From contig CAMBEP010000001.1 in assembly GCA_945865635.1 (NCBI GenBank), positions 105,837 to 169,836 on the forward strand: a stretch of 64,000 bases of DNA, read 5' to 3'. The notes under the pieces were generated by a model that was not told the origin of the DNA, did no database searches, and saw only the letters and a list, made by a program, of their open reading frames with translations. This DNA comes from Candidatus Kuenenia stuttgartensis (GTDB lineage Bacteria; Planctomycetota; Planctomycetia; Isosphaerales; Isosphaeraceae). This document shows positions 8,348-18,274 of the stretch, piece by piece. Position 1 is the first letter of the stretch. Each line of letters opens with the position of its first letter. Made by a program: the position numbers and the translations under genes.

Positions 8348-8573
8348 CTTGTTTTAACCTTTCTTCATGCCGTTTAACGATCGTTGCTCAAGTGGGCCAC
8401 ATTTTTTGGTTGCCAGAATCGCTTGCCCTTAAATATTGGAAGCGTTACTCTGAATAACCTATTCGACAAAGCCAATGCGACAGGTGATGTGCAGTGGCTG
8501 TCGGTACCGTCACCGGCCTGCGAGCGACTGTTGCTCGTTGACCTAACATTCTAAGGGTATAAGGGTTCTTGCA

Positions 8574-9173
8574 ATGCAACCACTGCTGATCGTGCTTGGA
8601 GTCATAGTGGGCGTAGTCGTCCTTGTGGCAATGTTTATTGCTGGCATTTACAACGGTCTGGTCACACTCAGGAACCGTTTCAAAAACGCTTACAGTCAAA
8701 TTGATGTTCAGCTCAAGCGGCGATATGACCTGATCCCCAATCTTGTCGAGGCCGTCAAGGGCTATATGGCCCATGAAAAAGGCACTTTGAACGAAGTGAT
8801 CGAAGCCCGTAACCGGGCAATGAGCGCAGGTCAGCAGGTGTCGGCAAACCCCGGAGACCCGAACGCCATGCAGAAACTCAATCAGGCGGAAGGTCAGCTT
8901 GGTGGAGCAATGAGTCGCCTTTTTGCTCTGAGCGAAGCCTATCCCGACCTGAAAGCCAACACCAACATGCTTCAGCTCCAGGAAGAGCTCACATCGACCG
9001 AGAATAAGGTCTCATTCGCCCGCCAGGCTTTCAACGATGCCGTAACCGCCTACAACACAAAGCGGGAAGTCTTCCCGAATGTGATCTTCGCAGGCATGTT
9101 TGGCTTCTTCCCCGCCGAGCTGTTTCAGGTTGAGAGCGAAGCGGTCAAGGAAGCCCCCAAGATCAAGTTCTGA
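8574..9173 (+). CDS. lemA: LemA family membrane protein
   Basis: 199 residues. One N-terminal membrane helix (about 4-28) is followed by the LemA helical domain: YNGLVTLRNRFKNAYSQIDV, then RRYDLIPNLVEAVKGYMAHEKG, and the C-terminal NxxVxxYNxxxxxFP region (NDAVTAYNTKREVFPN). LemA proteins are single-pass with a helical domain outside the cytoplasm, and their role is poorly known. They are often encoded beside an M48 protease or a TPM-domain protein. Here the M48 gene starts 131 bases downstream on the same strand, so the two are probably co-transcribed. Confidence 0.93.
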   Translation: MQPLLIVLGVIVGVVVLVAMFIAGIYNGLVTLRNRFKNAYSQIDVQLKRRYDLIPNLVEAVKGYMAHEKGTLNEVIEARNRAMSAGQQVSANPGDPNAMQKLNQAEGQLGGAMSRLFALSEAYPDLKANTNMLQLQEELTSTENKVSFARQAFNDAVTAYNTKREVFPNVIFAGMFGFFPAELFQVESEAVKEAPKIKF

Positions 9174-9304
9174 TCTCATCACGACAGTCACTGGTCCAAC
9201 ACTGGGTGGAGGTGGTCGGGAAACAATCCAAACTGCGATCGTTTCAGCCACCTCCTCGTCTGAACGAAACCGATCTTTCCTTAGCCATCGAAATAAAAAA
9301 AGCC

Positions 9305-11374
9305 ATGTCCACAGCCGGCCCTACGTCATTTTTTGAACAACAAGACCTGGCCCGCCGTAATTCTAAGCGGCTGATCTGGTTATTTGGGCTTGCTGTACTG
9401 GCCATGATGATCTGCCTGAATCTGGTGGTGGTGTTTCTGTTCGTTTCAGCCGCGAAAAATCCTCAAGATCAGTCGCAGTTGACAATAAACACTCTTGAAA
9501 CCATCGATACATCGCAATTGGCCATGCTGATTGGTGGAACAACCATCGGTACGGGCACCATCATAGGCTTGGCCAGCCTGGGCAAGACAGTGGCCTTGGC
9601 ATCGGGTGGTTCGGTTGTTGCCGAATCGTTGGGCGGCAGGCTGATTGAGCCACAGGATGTAAAAGATCCACTCGAAAAGCGGCTTCTGAATATTGTGGAG
9701 GAAATGGCGATCGCCTCTGGAGTACCAGTTCCGCCCGTCTATGTGATGGACAACGAAGAAGGTATCAACGCCTTTGCAGCCGGCCATAAGCCTACCGATG
9801 CGGTGATTGGAGTGACTCGCGGCACGCTTCAGACCCTCTCCCGCGATCAGCTTCAAGGCGTTATTGCCCATGAATTCAGCCATATCCTGAATGGCGACAT
9901 GCGACTCAATATCCGTATGATTGGCGTCCTCTATGGGCTCTTGTTTCTAAGCATCATTGGTCGAACTATAATTCGGCTTTTGGGCAATACCACGACCCGA
10001 CGGTCCAGCAGCGACGACAAAGACAGCAAGGGCAACCCCATGGCCGTCGTTTATGTGATCGCCATTGCACTTTTTGTACTGGGATATCTCGGTTATTTTC
10101 TCGGCCGATTGATTCAGGCCGCCTTGTCGCGCCAGCGCGAGTTTCTGGCCGATGCCTCTGCTGTTCAATTTACCCGCAACCCGGATGGCATCGCTGGTGC
10201 CTTGAAAACCATCGGTGGCTGGACCAATCATGCACAGATTCAATCGCCTGAAGCCTTGGAAACAGCCCACCTCTTCTTTGGCGACTCCATCAAGCGAATC
10301 TCTGTAAATTCCCCAATGGCTACACACCCACCCTTGCAGGATCGAATTCTGCGCCTTGACCCAAACTGGGACGGAACTTATCCCGAGCCGGCCCATATTG
10401 TGGAAGCTGCACAGGAATCCATTCGGAATCCTTCCAAGCCTTCAAGAAATCCGATGAATTTGCCAGGCATGCCGAATATTCCTGGCGGAATGTCCATCCC
10501 GCCGATTCTGGCAGGACTGGCGGAAGGGGCTGGCGGCAGACAGAATCTGGGTCAGGATGTGGATCGAAGCCTGACCACGGCAGGCCAGCCTGGCGACGAA
10601 CAATTTGGTTATGCCCGATCATTTAAAGAGCTTGTTCCGGAATATGTTGAGGAAATCACGCGCGAGCCGCTCAGTGCATCATGCATCGTGCTCTGGCTGC
10701 TTGCCCCAAGCCCGGACGATGTGGCTTTGATGCCAGAACCGTTTCGAGGCGAATATCCCAGAGTCGCCCGGCTGATGAGCGAAGAACTTCAGCAATATCC
10801 TGTGGATCTGTGCAAACTGATCGCACCTGCCATCAGGCGATTATCGTCCAGCCAGATGGTTTATCTGATCACTGAAGCCGATCGCCTCATCCTGGCGGAT
10901 GATAAGGTGAAAATGGGCGAGTGGCTCGTCAAACGCATGGTGACCAACCAGTTGAGAAGGTCGAAAGACCCCATGGCAAAGTCGATTGGAGCGAAATCGG
11001 AGGCAATGCCGGATACCAATTCGGCAGTCGCCTTACTGATCTCAGCACTGGCTTGGTCTGGTCAATCGGGAAATAATTCGGCAGAAAGCCAGTCGTCCGC
11101 AAATCAGGCCGTTTCCAAAGCTGGCCCAATGCTGGCGAATGTCATTTCTCAATCGCCAACTCAGTGTATGCCCAAAACCATGATCAACGCCCAAAGACTG
11201 GATGCCGCCTTGGTAAGGCTATCGTCGGAGTCGGCCAAAGTGCGGCTGGCGATTATTCGTGCCGCAGCAGAAGTGGTCCAGGCGGATGCCGTCGTCACCC
11301 GCCGTGAATTTGACATGGTCCGTGTGGTTGCCGATTCACTCGACTGCCCTCTGCCCCCCATGATGATTGCATGA
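9305..11374 (+). CDS. M48 family membrane metalloprotease with C-terminal TerB-like region
   Basis: 689 residues from ATG 9305. A GTG at 9206 would add 33 residues that do not look like the family; FFEQQDLARRNSKRL near the ATG matches related proteins. Membrane segments lie at about 22-49, 73-100 and two after the active site (about 205-225 and 245-270). The zinc site is HEFSH at 189-193 with the third ligand E279 in REFLADA. This is an HtpX-like integral membrane protease that probably handles membrane protein quality control. The C-terminal 220 residues are helical and resemble a TerB-like domain (RREFDMVRVVADSLDCPLPP). It pairs with lemA, a common arrangement. Confidence 0.9.
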   Translation: MSTAGPTSFFEQQDLARRNSKRLIWLFGLAVLAMMICLNLVVVFLFVSAAKNPQDQSQLTINTLETIDTSQLAMLIGGTTIGTGTIIGLASLGKTVALASGGSVVAESLGGRLIEPQDVKDPLEKRLLNIVEEMAIASGVPVPPVYVMDNEEGINAFAAGHKPTDAVIGVTRGTLQTLSRDQLQGVIAHEFSHILNGDMRLNIRMIGVLYGLLFLSIIGRTIIRLLGNTTTRRSSSDDKDSKGNPMAVVYVIAIALFVLGYLGYFLGRLIQAALSRQREFLADASAVQFTRNPDGIAGALKTIGGWTNHAQIQSPEALETAHLFFGDSIKRISVNSPMATHPPLQDRILRLDPNWDGTYPEPAHIVEAAQESIRNPSKPSRNPMNLPGMPNIPGGMSIPPILAGLAEGAGGRQNLGQDVDRSLTTAGQPGDEQFGYARSFKELVPEYVEEITREPLSASCIVLWLLAPSPDDVALMPEPFRGEYPRVARLMSEELQQYPVDLCKLIAPAIRRLSSSQMVYLITEADRLILADDKVKMGEWLVKRMVTNQLRRSKDPMAKSIGAKSEAMPDTNSAVALLISALAWSGQSGNNSAESQSSANQAVSKAGPMLANVISQSPTQCMPKTMINAQRLDAALVRLSSESAKVRLAIIRAAAEVVQADAVVTRREFDMVRVVADSLDCPLPPMMIA

Positions 11375-11567
11375 CACAGGGCCACAATCCGGCCCAGGAA
11401 CGTAAGAATTTTTGTGATTTAGGCATGAAAAAAAACTCGAATTCGGGATCGTTGCGAAATATCTAAGGGTAAAACCGGTTGCAGGGCTCTTGAAAGAATT
11501 TCCGTCCTGTTTACGATTCAGGGCTCAATACCTAGATTCCGATATATGTTTTAAGGGACAGTCAAGA

Positions 11568-13490
11568 GTGGCACGGACGTGCGGTATTTGGTCAGTTCAA
11601 AGCACGATTCCGGAGCACCTGTCGAAATTGACTCGATTTGAAAACGCGATTCGTACCTGTTGTGCGGCCCTGTTCACCATAATGCTGGTCTCCGGTTGTG
11701 CGAGAGAGAAAGCCGTTTTGAGGCCTTGGTCCTCTGACGATATCGGTTCCGTTTCAAGTAAGTTTCAATCCACCAGCTTCAAACAGTCAGAAACGCGAAG
11801 AATCGGTTCTGAGCCCACTCTGGAAAATGTAGAACAATTCCTTGTCAGTGCAAAATTGTCAGAACGGCAAACCGGAACGGCACCGGCTTGGAATTACCGG
11901 GAATTGGCGATCATCTCTGATATTGCATTAAGAACATCAATCGACGAACAGTCCAAAACAAGACTCTCGGAAATACATCGCATTGCCGTCAGAAAATGCT
12001 TGAAGCTCACAGGGGCGGATCAATCGAACAACACCTGGGAATTGGCGGAAAAAATTGCAGGCGCTGGCCTTGAGTTGAGATTGGCTGACACCGACTGGGC
12101 AGGACTCACCTTTACTCGACTGGTCCCCTGCTCTGACTATGAAATTCGGAATATCGAACCGATCGTGAAACGCGATGGCTGGGGATTGCCAATTCTGGCA
12201 GACCGGATTTATACCGAGGACGAATTGCGGCCGGAACGCGAGAAGTTTTTTGCCGATAATAATCGAATCACTGCCACAGCCAGAATTCGCATTCTCCCTG
12301 AGTTCAATGGCGAGAATTTCGACTGGAAAACCGTTCCTGCAATTATCGAGCTGCATAATCCTCTCGATGAAATGACTGTTCTTACAGCTTCCCGTGTGGA
12401 ACTTCCTTTGGCAGCAGATTTTACAACCCCATCCCTGGTGCAGTTCAGCCAGAGCGGCCTACAGGCCTTGGAATACGAAGGTTTGTTGCTACCTGACCTG
12501 ATTGAAGTGAAGTCACAGATTTATATTAACGAGCCATATCGGCCTGGAAAAATCCCTGTTGTTTTTGTGCATGGACTCTGGTCGAGCCCACGCACCTGGA
12601 CGGATATGAATAATTCGCTTCTGAACGACCCGGAAATCAGGGCCAATTATCAATTCTTTTTTGCGCTTTATCCAACCGGCGAAACCGTTTTGGAATCGAC
12701 CAGTATTCTGCGTGAAAAAATTCTCGAGCTTCGTCAGGTCTTTGATCCTGATAAATCTGATCATGCGTGGGATCAAATGGTTGTGGTTTGCCATAGCATG
12801 GGCGGAATCATTTCGAGGTTACTCATAACCGAGTCGAACAATACCTTTGAAAATGCGGTCTTTACAAAGCCGCTTGACCAATTGGAATTAAGCCACGAGA
12901 CGCGAGAAAGCTTCCGCAAACGCTTGCATTTCAAGCCAGTACCAGAAATCAAGCGGGTGGTATTTCTTGCGCCTGTCTTCAGGGGAAGTAGTATTGCAAG
13001 TCGGCCTATTGGTCGAATCTCTTCGCTCATGATCCGATCTGCAGACGATGTTCAAAAGGCTCGCCCGGAACTGCTCAGGAACAACGGATTAAAAGTCATT
13101 CAGCCGGACTTTCGCCGATTGGGCCTAAACAATGGCATAGACAGCCTACAACCAGCTAATCCCATGCTCAAGGCTCTTGATAAAACCCATCCGGACCCGT
13201 CCAAGCCGTTTCATATCATATTGGGCGACAATCAGAAGCTGATCCCAAAGCTTCGTGGCAAAATTACTGACGGTCTGGTCACATATGAAAGTGGGCATTT
13301 GGAAGGGGCCCAATCCGAGCTGGTTGTTGCTGCAAATCATTATCTCAACCATGATGCAATTGTGATCGAAGAAGTCAGACGCATTTTGCGTCTTCATATT
13401 GGTCTGCCTCAGCTTTCAGAAAGTGGGCCTTTCCTCAATCAGATTGCAGTAAGAAACAATGGGATGGAATCGGTCAGAAAACCTGATTAA
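11568..13490 (+). CDS. Lipase-like alpha/beta-hydrolase lipoprotein
   Basis: 640 residues from GTG 11568, chosen because AAGGGA lies 10 bases upstream. TTG starts at 11490 and 11628 are alternatives; the last gives the most ordinary signal peptide. A lipobox MLVSGC marks a lipoprotein. The hydrolase domain is C-terminal: oxyanion motif VFVHGLW near residue 335, nucleophile elbow CHSMGG with Ser about 410, then DGLVTYESGHLEGAQ and NHYLNHD, which fit the late Asp and His. The N-terminal 300 residues are a helical/beta region of unknown role. The likely substrate is an ester or lipid at the cell envelope. The stop overlaps the 3' end of the convergent M1 peptidase by 17 bases. Confidence 0.8.
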   Translation: MARTCGIWSVQSTIPEHLSKLTRFENAIRTCCAALFTIMLVSGCAREKAVLRPWSSDDIGSVSSKFQSTSFKQSETRRIGSEPTLENVEQFLVSAKLSERQTGTAPAWNYRELAIISDIALRTSIDEQSKTRLSEIHRIAVRKCLKLTGADQSNNTWELAEKIAGAGLELRLADTDWAGLTFTRLVPCSDYEIRNIEPIVKRDGWGLPILADRIYTEDELRPEREKFFADNNRITATARIRILPEFNGENFDWKTVPAIIELHNPLDEMTVLTASRVELPLAADFTTPSLVQFSQSGLQALEYEGLLLPDLIEVKSQIYINEPYRPGKIPVVFVHGLWSSPRTWTDMNNSLLNDPEIRANYQFFFALYPTGETVLESTSILREKILELRQVFDPDKSDHAWDQMVVVCHSMGGIISRLLITESNNTFENAVFTKPLDQLELSHETRESFRKRLHFKPVPEIKRVVFLAPVFRGSSIASRPIGRISSLMIRSADDVQKARPELLRNNGLKVIQPDFRRLGLNNGIDSLQPANPMLKALDKTHPDPSKPFHIILGDNQKLIPKLRGKITDGLVTYESGHLEGAQSELVVAANHYLNHDAIVIEEVRRILRLHIGLPQLSESGPFLNQIAVRNNGMESVRKPD

Positions 13491-16464
13491 AACCAAACCA
13501 GAAGAGTGGACCACCCTTCGCGCCTGAAACCGGCTGGGCGATGTCAAATCGCAGATTCACACGTTCCAGAAAACCAAATAAAACGGTATCAACCCGAAAA
13601 CCAAATCCTACACCATGAACAACGGGCCTAAGTTCTTGTCTAAGAGCCGTTTCGCCAACGTCATAAAATAAAACGCCCGAGACTTTATCGAATGTCATGG
13701 CTCGGTCAAAGACGGATTTTTCCAATTGCTCCATAATCGGGAATCGCCATTCCGCCGAAGCGAGCCAAAAAGCAGAGCCATTCTGGGCATTAAATCCAAG
13801 GGCACGATTGACTTGTCCGGAACCGAGGCGGAAAAAATTGACATCCTGCGGCCAAGCCATTCCGCCCATGCCCCGCACCGCAAATCGGGTGTTCTCAATC
13901 GGACCAAATGCATCGCCCAAAGTCCAGACCTGACCAGCGTTCACCTGCCATCGGGTATAATATTGGTAATTTGCTTCGTAGGAAGGGGAACCAAATTCAC
14001 CATTGATTTCAAAGAGTCGCCCTTCTACAGGATCCCAAAAAGGTGCCTGTGTATTGATCTTTAATCGAATTCCAGCCGCATTTAAAGCGCCTGGTGTCGG
14101 CCTTCCAATATCACCTGCCCAGAAAATATTGCCATGGCCTGTATAGAATTCAAAAAAGGCGGCATCGTCGTCCAGCACACTTGAGGATTGCAATAGCACC
14201 TTTCGCAAGTACATTCGCCCGCCGCTTTGGGTTTGAGAGGCATCTGTGCTCCATGTCCGGTTAATTCCATCTTCATAAAAAATGCCGGCGTTCCACTTTG
14301 TTCCGTAGAGATACGTTAATTTGGCCTCGCCGCCGGCGATGACTCGATCGAGGCTGGGCATGGCACCAAAAAACCCGTTGATAGTTGCCCGATTCGGCGC
14401 AAAAACACCGACCTTTACGCCACCGCGTGCATTCTGATCGACAAACGGACCAACAATAAAACTTGGCCGGTCGTAAGATTGAAACATCTCAGACGTGTCA
14501 ACCGGTGTAAGAGCGGGTGTCAGCCGCCACTTGAAATTAGGCCTCCAAACATTGTTGGAAGGCTTGGAATCGAGTAATCGATGGTCCGGATCAACCTCAA
14601 CCTGAGTCGGCTCTGAAGCCAGATTTAATGTAATTCGGTAAAGATGGGAATGATCCGTTTCCGATTGGATCCGCTCCACCCGACCTGAAGGAATTGTATA
14701 TTCCATTTCATCAGGTCGAATTGGTATATTCAAAGTCTCTTTGCCAGCAATGATCCCAACTTCTGTCGGTTCATCAAGAGCCTCGTTCTGTATAATCTCG
14801 ACAGTGACTTTATAAAGTCGATCATCTTTTCTCGGCTGGCCTGCAGCAATTTCTGCAGGTGGTTCGATCTTCACCGATTTCATTTGCCAGTCCGTATCAG
14901 CCTGTTGGATAAGCCAGGCGTCGAGCCTTGCAGGCCATGCCTGATTGGCGTCAAACTGATCCAGTTCGGCTTTAAACTCTTCATAGCGAAGTATACCAAA
15001 TGCATTCTTCTGATAAAGGTTTTGAAGAAATCGGAAATAAAGATCGTCGCCCATGCGGTTATTAATCATGTCTACGACTTTGCCGCCCCGGTCATAGGCC
15101 AGGCTGAAAAGTGCATTCAGATCTGACATGCCATTCAGATCCTGCATCACTGGGCCGCTATTTCCCTGCGCTTTCCATTTGTAATAACTGGCCATGCGCA
15201 AGTCCTCCCGACCAATCGACGGGAGCCAGCCGAAGCCCTTGGGCCAGACAATCAGAGGAGCATTGCGACCATATTTCTGGTCGAGTCGCTTGGCTGTAAT
15301 GCTGTTGACCAAGCCTTCGTCCATGAATGTTTCCGTGTAGCCGTTGGTGCCAACCACGTTCCACCACCACTGGTGAGCCACCTCGTGGGTAATCAGGTGG
15401 TCCATATAGCGCTCGCCTGCGGCAGGTAAATTAAAGACCCGGTCGTCGATCAGGACCAGTCCGGAGCATTCATTGCCATTCCATCCAAAAAAAGATGTGA
15501 CCACTTCCATTTCATCGTAGGGAAACATGCCAAACCACTCTTCATAAAGTGGCAGCACTTCCGCCATGTACAAAAGGGCTTTGCGAGCGTTATCCTCGTG
15601 TTTTTTATCGGCCAGGACTCGGGCTTTGATATGGCCGACCTGCATTTCATACTTTTGAAACCGGCTGGAACAAACCAGAGCAAAATCTCGGGCTGGTGGG
15701 CCATCCATTGTAATGGATTTTTGGTTTTGATCCACTTGCAGAGTTTCAATGATTCGACCCGTTGATGCCACCAATTGATCGGCCGGCAATTGCAACTTGA
15801 CCCGATAATAGGCGGCCTCCTGATGCCAGGGCTGATGCCAGGGAACAAACGGCTCACGCGACCAATGGCCATCGTTCTCAGGAACCGTCAGGACCGGGTA
15901 CCAGTTGACAAGTGTGGTAATTCCCTGGTGGTGGCTCCAGCGGCCCCATTGATTGGGCAGATCGAGAACGAACTGAATATCGATCTGAATCGAATGCCCA
16001 GGCTCTAGCGGGGCCTGGAGAGCTACGGCCATTATGGTCTGATCCTCGCCCTCGTATTTTGGGCTCAGTGGCTGGCCGTTGACGCTTACGGATTGGATCT
16101 GGAGACGGTCGCCTTTGGGGTCAATGGCCTCGTCAGGACCAAGCCGAAGCACTTCGAGAGTCTTGGCCAATTTCAGTTTGGCATTTGGTGCTGTTCGATA
16201 TTTTGGATAAACGTGAAAGACAACCTCCGCTTGGGCAACAGCGGTTCGATTCTTGTAAGTAACCCTTTGGCCTGCCCTTAGCTGACGATTAGGGATGTCC
16301 AGTATGGCTTCGATTTGATATTCGGGTAGGTCAGCCGGAACCTTCAAGGTGGTGAAGCGCGGATCATTCAATAGTTCAGGTGCAGGCATGACCAGCTGGG
16401 CCTTGGCCAGCTGGGCCTTAAATAATGCAACCAGAATGAGGACGTTTATGACCTTGCGGAGCAT
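13474..16464 (-). CDS. M1 family metallopeptidase fused to an outer-membrane beta-barrel-like domain
   Basis: 996 residues with a signal peptide (about 1-22). Residues 40-260 form the M1 N-terminal beta domain. The catalytic part has HEVAH at 350-354 with the zinc-ligand Glu at 373 (HExxH-x18-E), and NGNECSG near 319-325 where classical members have GAMEN. From about residue 650 the sequence changes to alternating beta strands rich in Gly and aromatics, with GVGFGFRVDTVLFGF and LRFDIAQPV near the end and a final Phe, as in Omp85/BamA-type barrels. I infer that the protease is displayed at the outer membrane. Such a fusion is not the usual M1 form. It is preceded on the same strand by tRNA-Met. 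Confidence 0.85.
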   Translation of the reverse strand: MLRKVINVLILVALFKAQLAKAQLVMPAPELLNDPRFTTLKVPADLPEYQIEAILDIPNRQLRAGQRVTYKNRTAVAQAEVVFHVYPKYRTAPNAKLKLAKTLEVLRLGPDEAIDPKGDRLQIQSVSVNGQPLSPKYEGEDQTIMAVALQAPLEPGHSIQIDIQFVLDLPNQWGRWSHHQGITTLVNWYPVLTVPENDGHWSREPFVPWHQPWHQEAAYYRVKLQLPADQLVASTGRIIETLQVDQNQKSITMDGPPARDFALVCSSRFQKYEMQVGHIKARVLADKKHEDNARKALLYMAEVLPLYEEWFGMFPYDEMEVVTSFFGWNGNECSGLVLIDDRVFNLPAAGERYMDHLITHEVAHQWWWNVVGTNGYTETFMDEGLVNSITAKRLDQKYGRNAPLIVWPKGFGWLPSIGREDLRMASYYKWKAQGNSGPVMQDLNGMSDLNALFSLAYDRGGKVVDMINNRMGDDLYFRFLQNLYQKNAFGILRYEEFKAELDQFDANQAWPARLDAWLIQQADTDWQMKSVKIEPPAEIAAGQPRKDDRLYKVTVEIIQNEALDEPTEVGIIAGKETLNIPIRPDEMEYTIPSGRVERIQSETDHSHLYRITLNLASEPTQVEVDPDHRLLDSKPSNNVWRPNFKWRLTPALTPVDTSEMFQSYDRPSFIVGPFVDQNARGGVKVGVFAPNRATINGFFGAMPSLDRVIAGGEAKLTYLYGTKWNAGIFYEDGINRTWSTDASQTQSGGRMYLRKVLLQSSSVLDDDAAFFEFYTGHGNIFWAGDIGRPTPGALNAAGIRLKINTQAPFWDPVEGRLFEINGEFGSPSYEANYQYYTRWQVNAGQVWTLGDAFGPIENTRFAVRGMGGMAWPQDVNFFRLGSGQVNRALGFNAQNGSAFWLASAEWRFPIMEQLEKSVFDRAMTFDKVSGVLFYDVGETALRQELRPVVHGVGFGFRVDTVLFGFLERVNLRFDIAQPVSGAKGGPLFWFGFNQVF

Positions 16465-16542
16465 CCGTGATCTGCGGGTTGTCTGGATTGACGATTGGCA
16501 ATATTCAATTCATCCTGAATTGAATCCATTGCGAACGGAAAA

Positions 16543-16614
16543 TAGCGGCGGAGGGAATCGAACCCACGACAAGCGGATTATGAGACCGCTGCTCTACCAC
16601 TGAGCCACGCCGCC
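16543..16614 (-). tRNA. tRNA-Met (CAU), elongator type
   Basis: Minus strand, 72 nt: acceptor GGCGGCG/CGCCGCT, D-arm GCTC-AGTGGTA-GAGC, anticodon loop CTCATAA (CAT), T-loop TTCGATT, discriminator A, no CCA encoded. The first acceptor pair is G-U. Position 50-64 of the T-stem and 31-39 of the anticodon stem are U-U rather than pairs. The acceptor end resembles known elongator tRNA-Met rather than the initiator. It lies 78 bases upstream of the M1 peptidase start. Confidence 0.88.
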
Positions 16615-16842
16615 ATACGTGAACCAATTCCTATTGAGAATCATCCGCGTTCTGACGAGATAAACTTACCCGAAAAGCCACAAAAAGGCAAGCCAAAAAA
16701 GCCAAGCTGGAGAATCGGCTTAGTTAAGTCGCTGAAAGTTGTATCGGATCGACCGGAAAATTTCAAATTCTTCACGCCTTGAAAAGCAAGGGTTGATAAG
16801 ATAGGACTGATTCAAGGGAACTTCATCAATTGAGAGCGTGAA

Positions 16843-17655
16843 ATGCCAGTAATCAGCGACTCCTTGACCAACGAACTGTTGCGTGATCTGGAAAGTGTGC
16901 AAGGCCTTGTTGCCGAAGCGGTTCGAATCGCTTTGGACCGGGCTTCGACTGCGACTCCCGAGGAAAAGTCGAATGCCACTTATGTTACGGACCTTGATAA
17001 AGATCTCGAAAAGTTCATTCGGGCTGAGCTTGCAGTCCGGTTTCCGCACGACACTTTGACAGGCGAAGAGTATGCCGATACCGGCACGGGTGGACCAAGA
17101 TTGTGGTCGATCGATCCCATTGATGGGACAGGCAACCTTGTTCACCAAATGCCTTTATGGGCGATTTCCGTCGGTCTGGCTTACGACGGCGAGCCGGTGC
17201 TTGGTGTGATTGCCATCCCCCAACTTGGCGAGACTTACTCGGCAGTGATCGGTCAAGGCGCATACCTAAATGGTAAAAGAATTTACGCCAAAGATTCAGA
17301 CTCATTTCATCCGCAGGACAATGTGGGTGTCGATTCCAATGCTGCGCGTGCCATTGACAACCAGACCTTGCCGGGCCGACTTCGGACCATGGGATCTGCC
17401 TGTTGTGAGCTGGCATTCACAGCCTGTGGACGATTTGTCTCCACCACATTCAAAGGCGAACTAAGGCACGATGTTATGGCTGGAGCCGTGATTACATCCG
17501 AGGCAGGTTGCCGCTTTGGCAGGATCGATGGAAGGCACCTGACAGCCCGTGAATTTGTCGCGGAAACTCCAATTCAGGTGCCAACTTTCATAGCCCCTCC
17601 CAAGCGGCTTGACTGGCTCATGAAAAACGTCAAATTGCGCAGCGGAACTCCTTGA
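16843..17655 (+). CDS. Inositol monophosphatase family protein
   Basis: 270 residues. This is a Mg-dependent, Li-sensitive phosphatase fold acting on inositol phosphate, or on related substrates such as fructose-1,6-bisphosphate, histidinol phosphate or PAP. Metal ligands: E75-E76 (TGEEYAD), the DPIDGTGN signature at 91-98, and D210 in RHDVMAGAV (family WDxxAG). The protein has normal family length. An ATG with GAGAGCG upstream is the chosen start. Two small genes follow closely on the same strand, so the three may be one transcript. The true substrate cannot be told from sequence. Confidence 0.9.
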   Translation: MPVISDSLTNELLRDLESVQGLVAEAVRIALDRASTATPEEKSNATYVTDLDKDLEKFIRAELAVRFPHDTLTGEEYADTGTGGPRLWSIDPIDGTGNLVHQMPLWAISVGLAYDGEPVLGVIAIPQLGETYSAVIGQGAYLNGKRIYAKDSDSFHPQDNVGVDSNAARAIDNQTLPGRLRTMGSACCELAFTACGRFVSTTFKGELRHDVMAGAVITSEAGCRFGRIDGRHLTAREFVAETPIQVPTFIAPPKRLDWLMKNVKLRSGTP

Positions 17656-17672
17656 GATAAAACGATTTACAA

Positions 17673-18203
17673 ATGATGAGCCAAGCTCTTGCATGGCAAT
17701 GGCCGGAACGTCTGGGCGAACGGTTCTGTTTGATCCGTTTCGGTATGATCGCTTCGAAGGCTCGTGTCCTTCCCCAAATTTGGCGCTATACAAGGGCCAT
17801 TGAGCAGTCGGCGAGGGCTGCCATCGATCAACAGTCCGGATTGCTCAAGAGCGAACGCATCATGTTTCGCTGGAATCACTTCGGATTTTTGCAGTATTGG
17901 TCTGATCTGGATCAGATGCTGGCCTGGACCCACAACGAACCGCACACCGCCTGGTGGAAGTCGGCCTTGGATCGACAACGACAGAGCAATGACCTGGTGA
18001 TTTATCATGAAACGTATCTTGTAAATTCAAAAGGATTTGAGGCGATTTATCTAGGGGTTGACCAGCAGCGTCCCGGGGCATCGGCGTTTGGTCAGATGGT
18101 GTTGCCCAAAGGTGGTTTGGCAACGGCCAAAGCACGACTGGCAGGCGATCAGGCCCCATTGCTGACCGGCCAGGCCGCGAAAATCAAAAATCAAACCAAC
18201 TGA
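17673..18203 (+). CDS. DUF4188-like protein
   Basis: 176 residues. The pattern resembles the small haem/monooxygenase-like DUF4188 family (ferredoxin-like fold): RWNHFGFLQYWSDLDQMLAWTH, HTAWWKSALDRQ and VIYHETYLV match the conserved W/Y/H-rich core, but the assignment is by eye. It has no signal peptide or membrane segment. It begins 17 bases after the inositol monophosphatase stop, so it is probably in the same operon. The last 25 residues are a basic Ala/Gly-rich tail. Confidence 0.65.
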   Translation: MMSQALAWQWPERLGERFCLIRFGMIASKARVLPQIWRYTRAIEQSARAAIDQQSGLLKSERIMFRWNHFGFLQYWSDLDQMLAWTHNEPHTAWWKSALDRQRQSNDLVIYHETYLVNSKGFEAIYLGVDQQRPGASAFGQMVLPKGGLATAKARLAGDQAPLLTGQAAKIKNQTN

Positions 18204-18274
18204 CAGGAAAGACATTGCAACGATTTGGCCGATTGCCAGACCAATCGGACTCGAGCCTAAAAGGATCACTAAGA

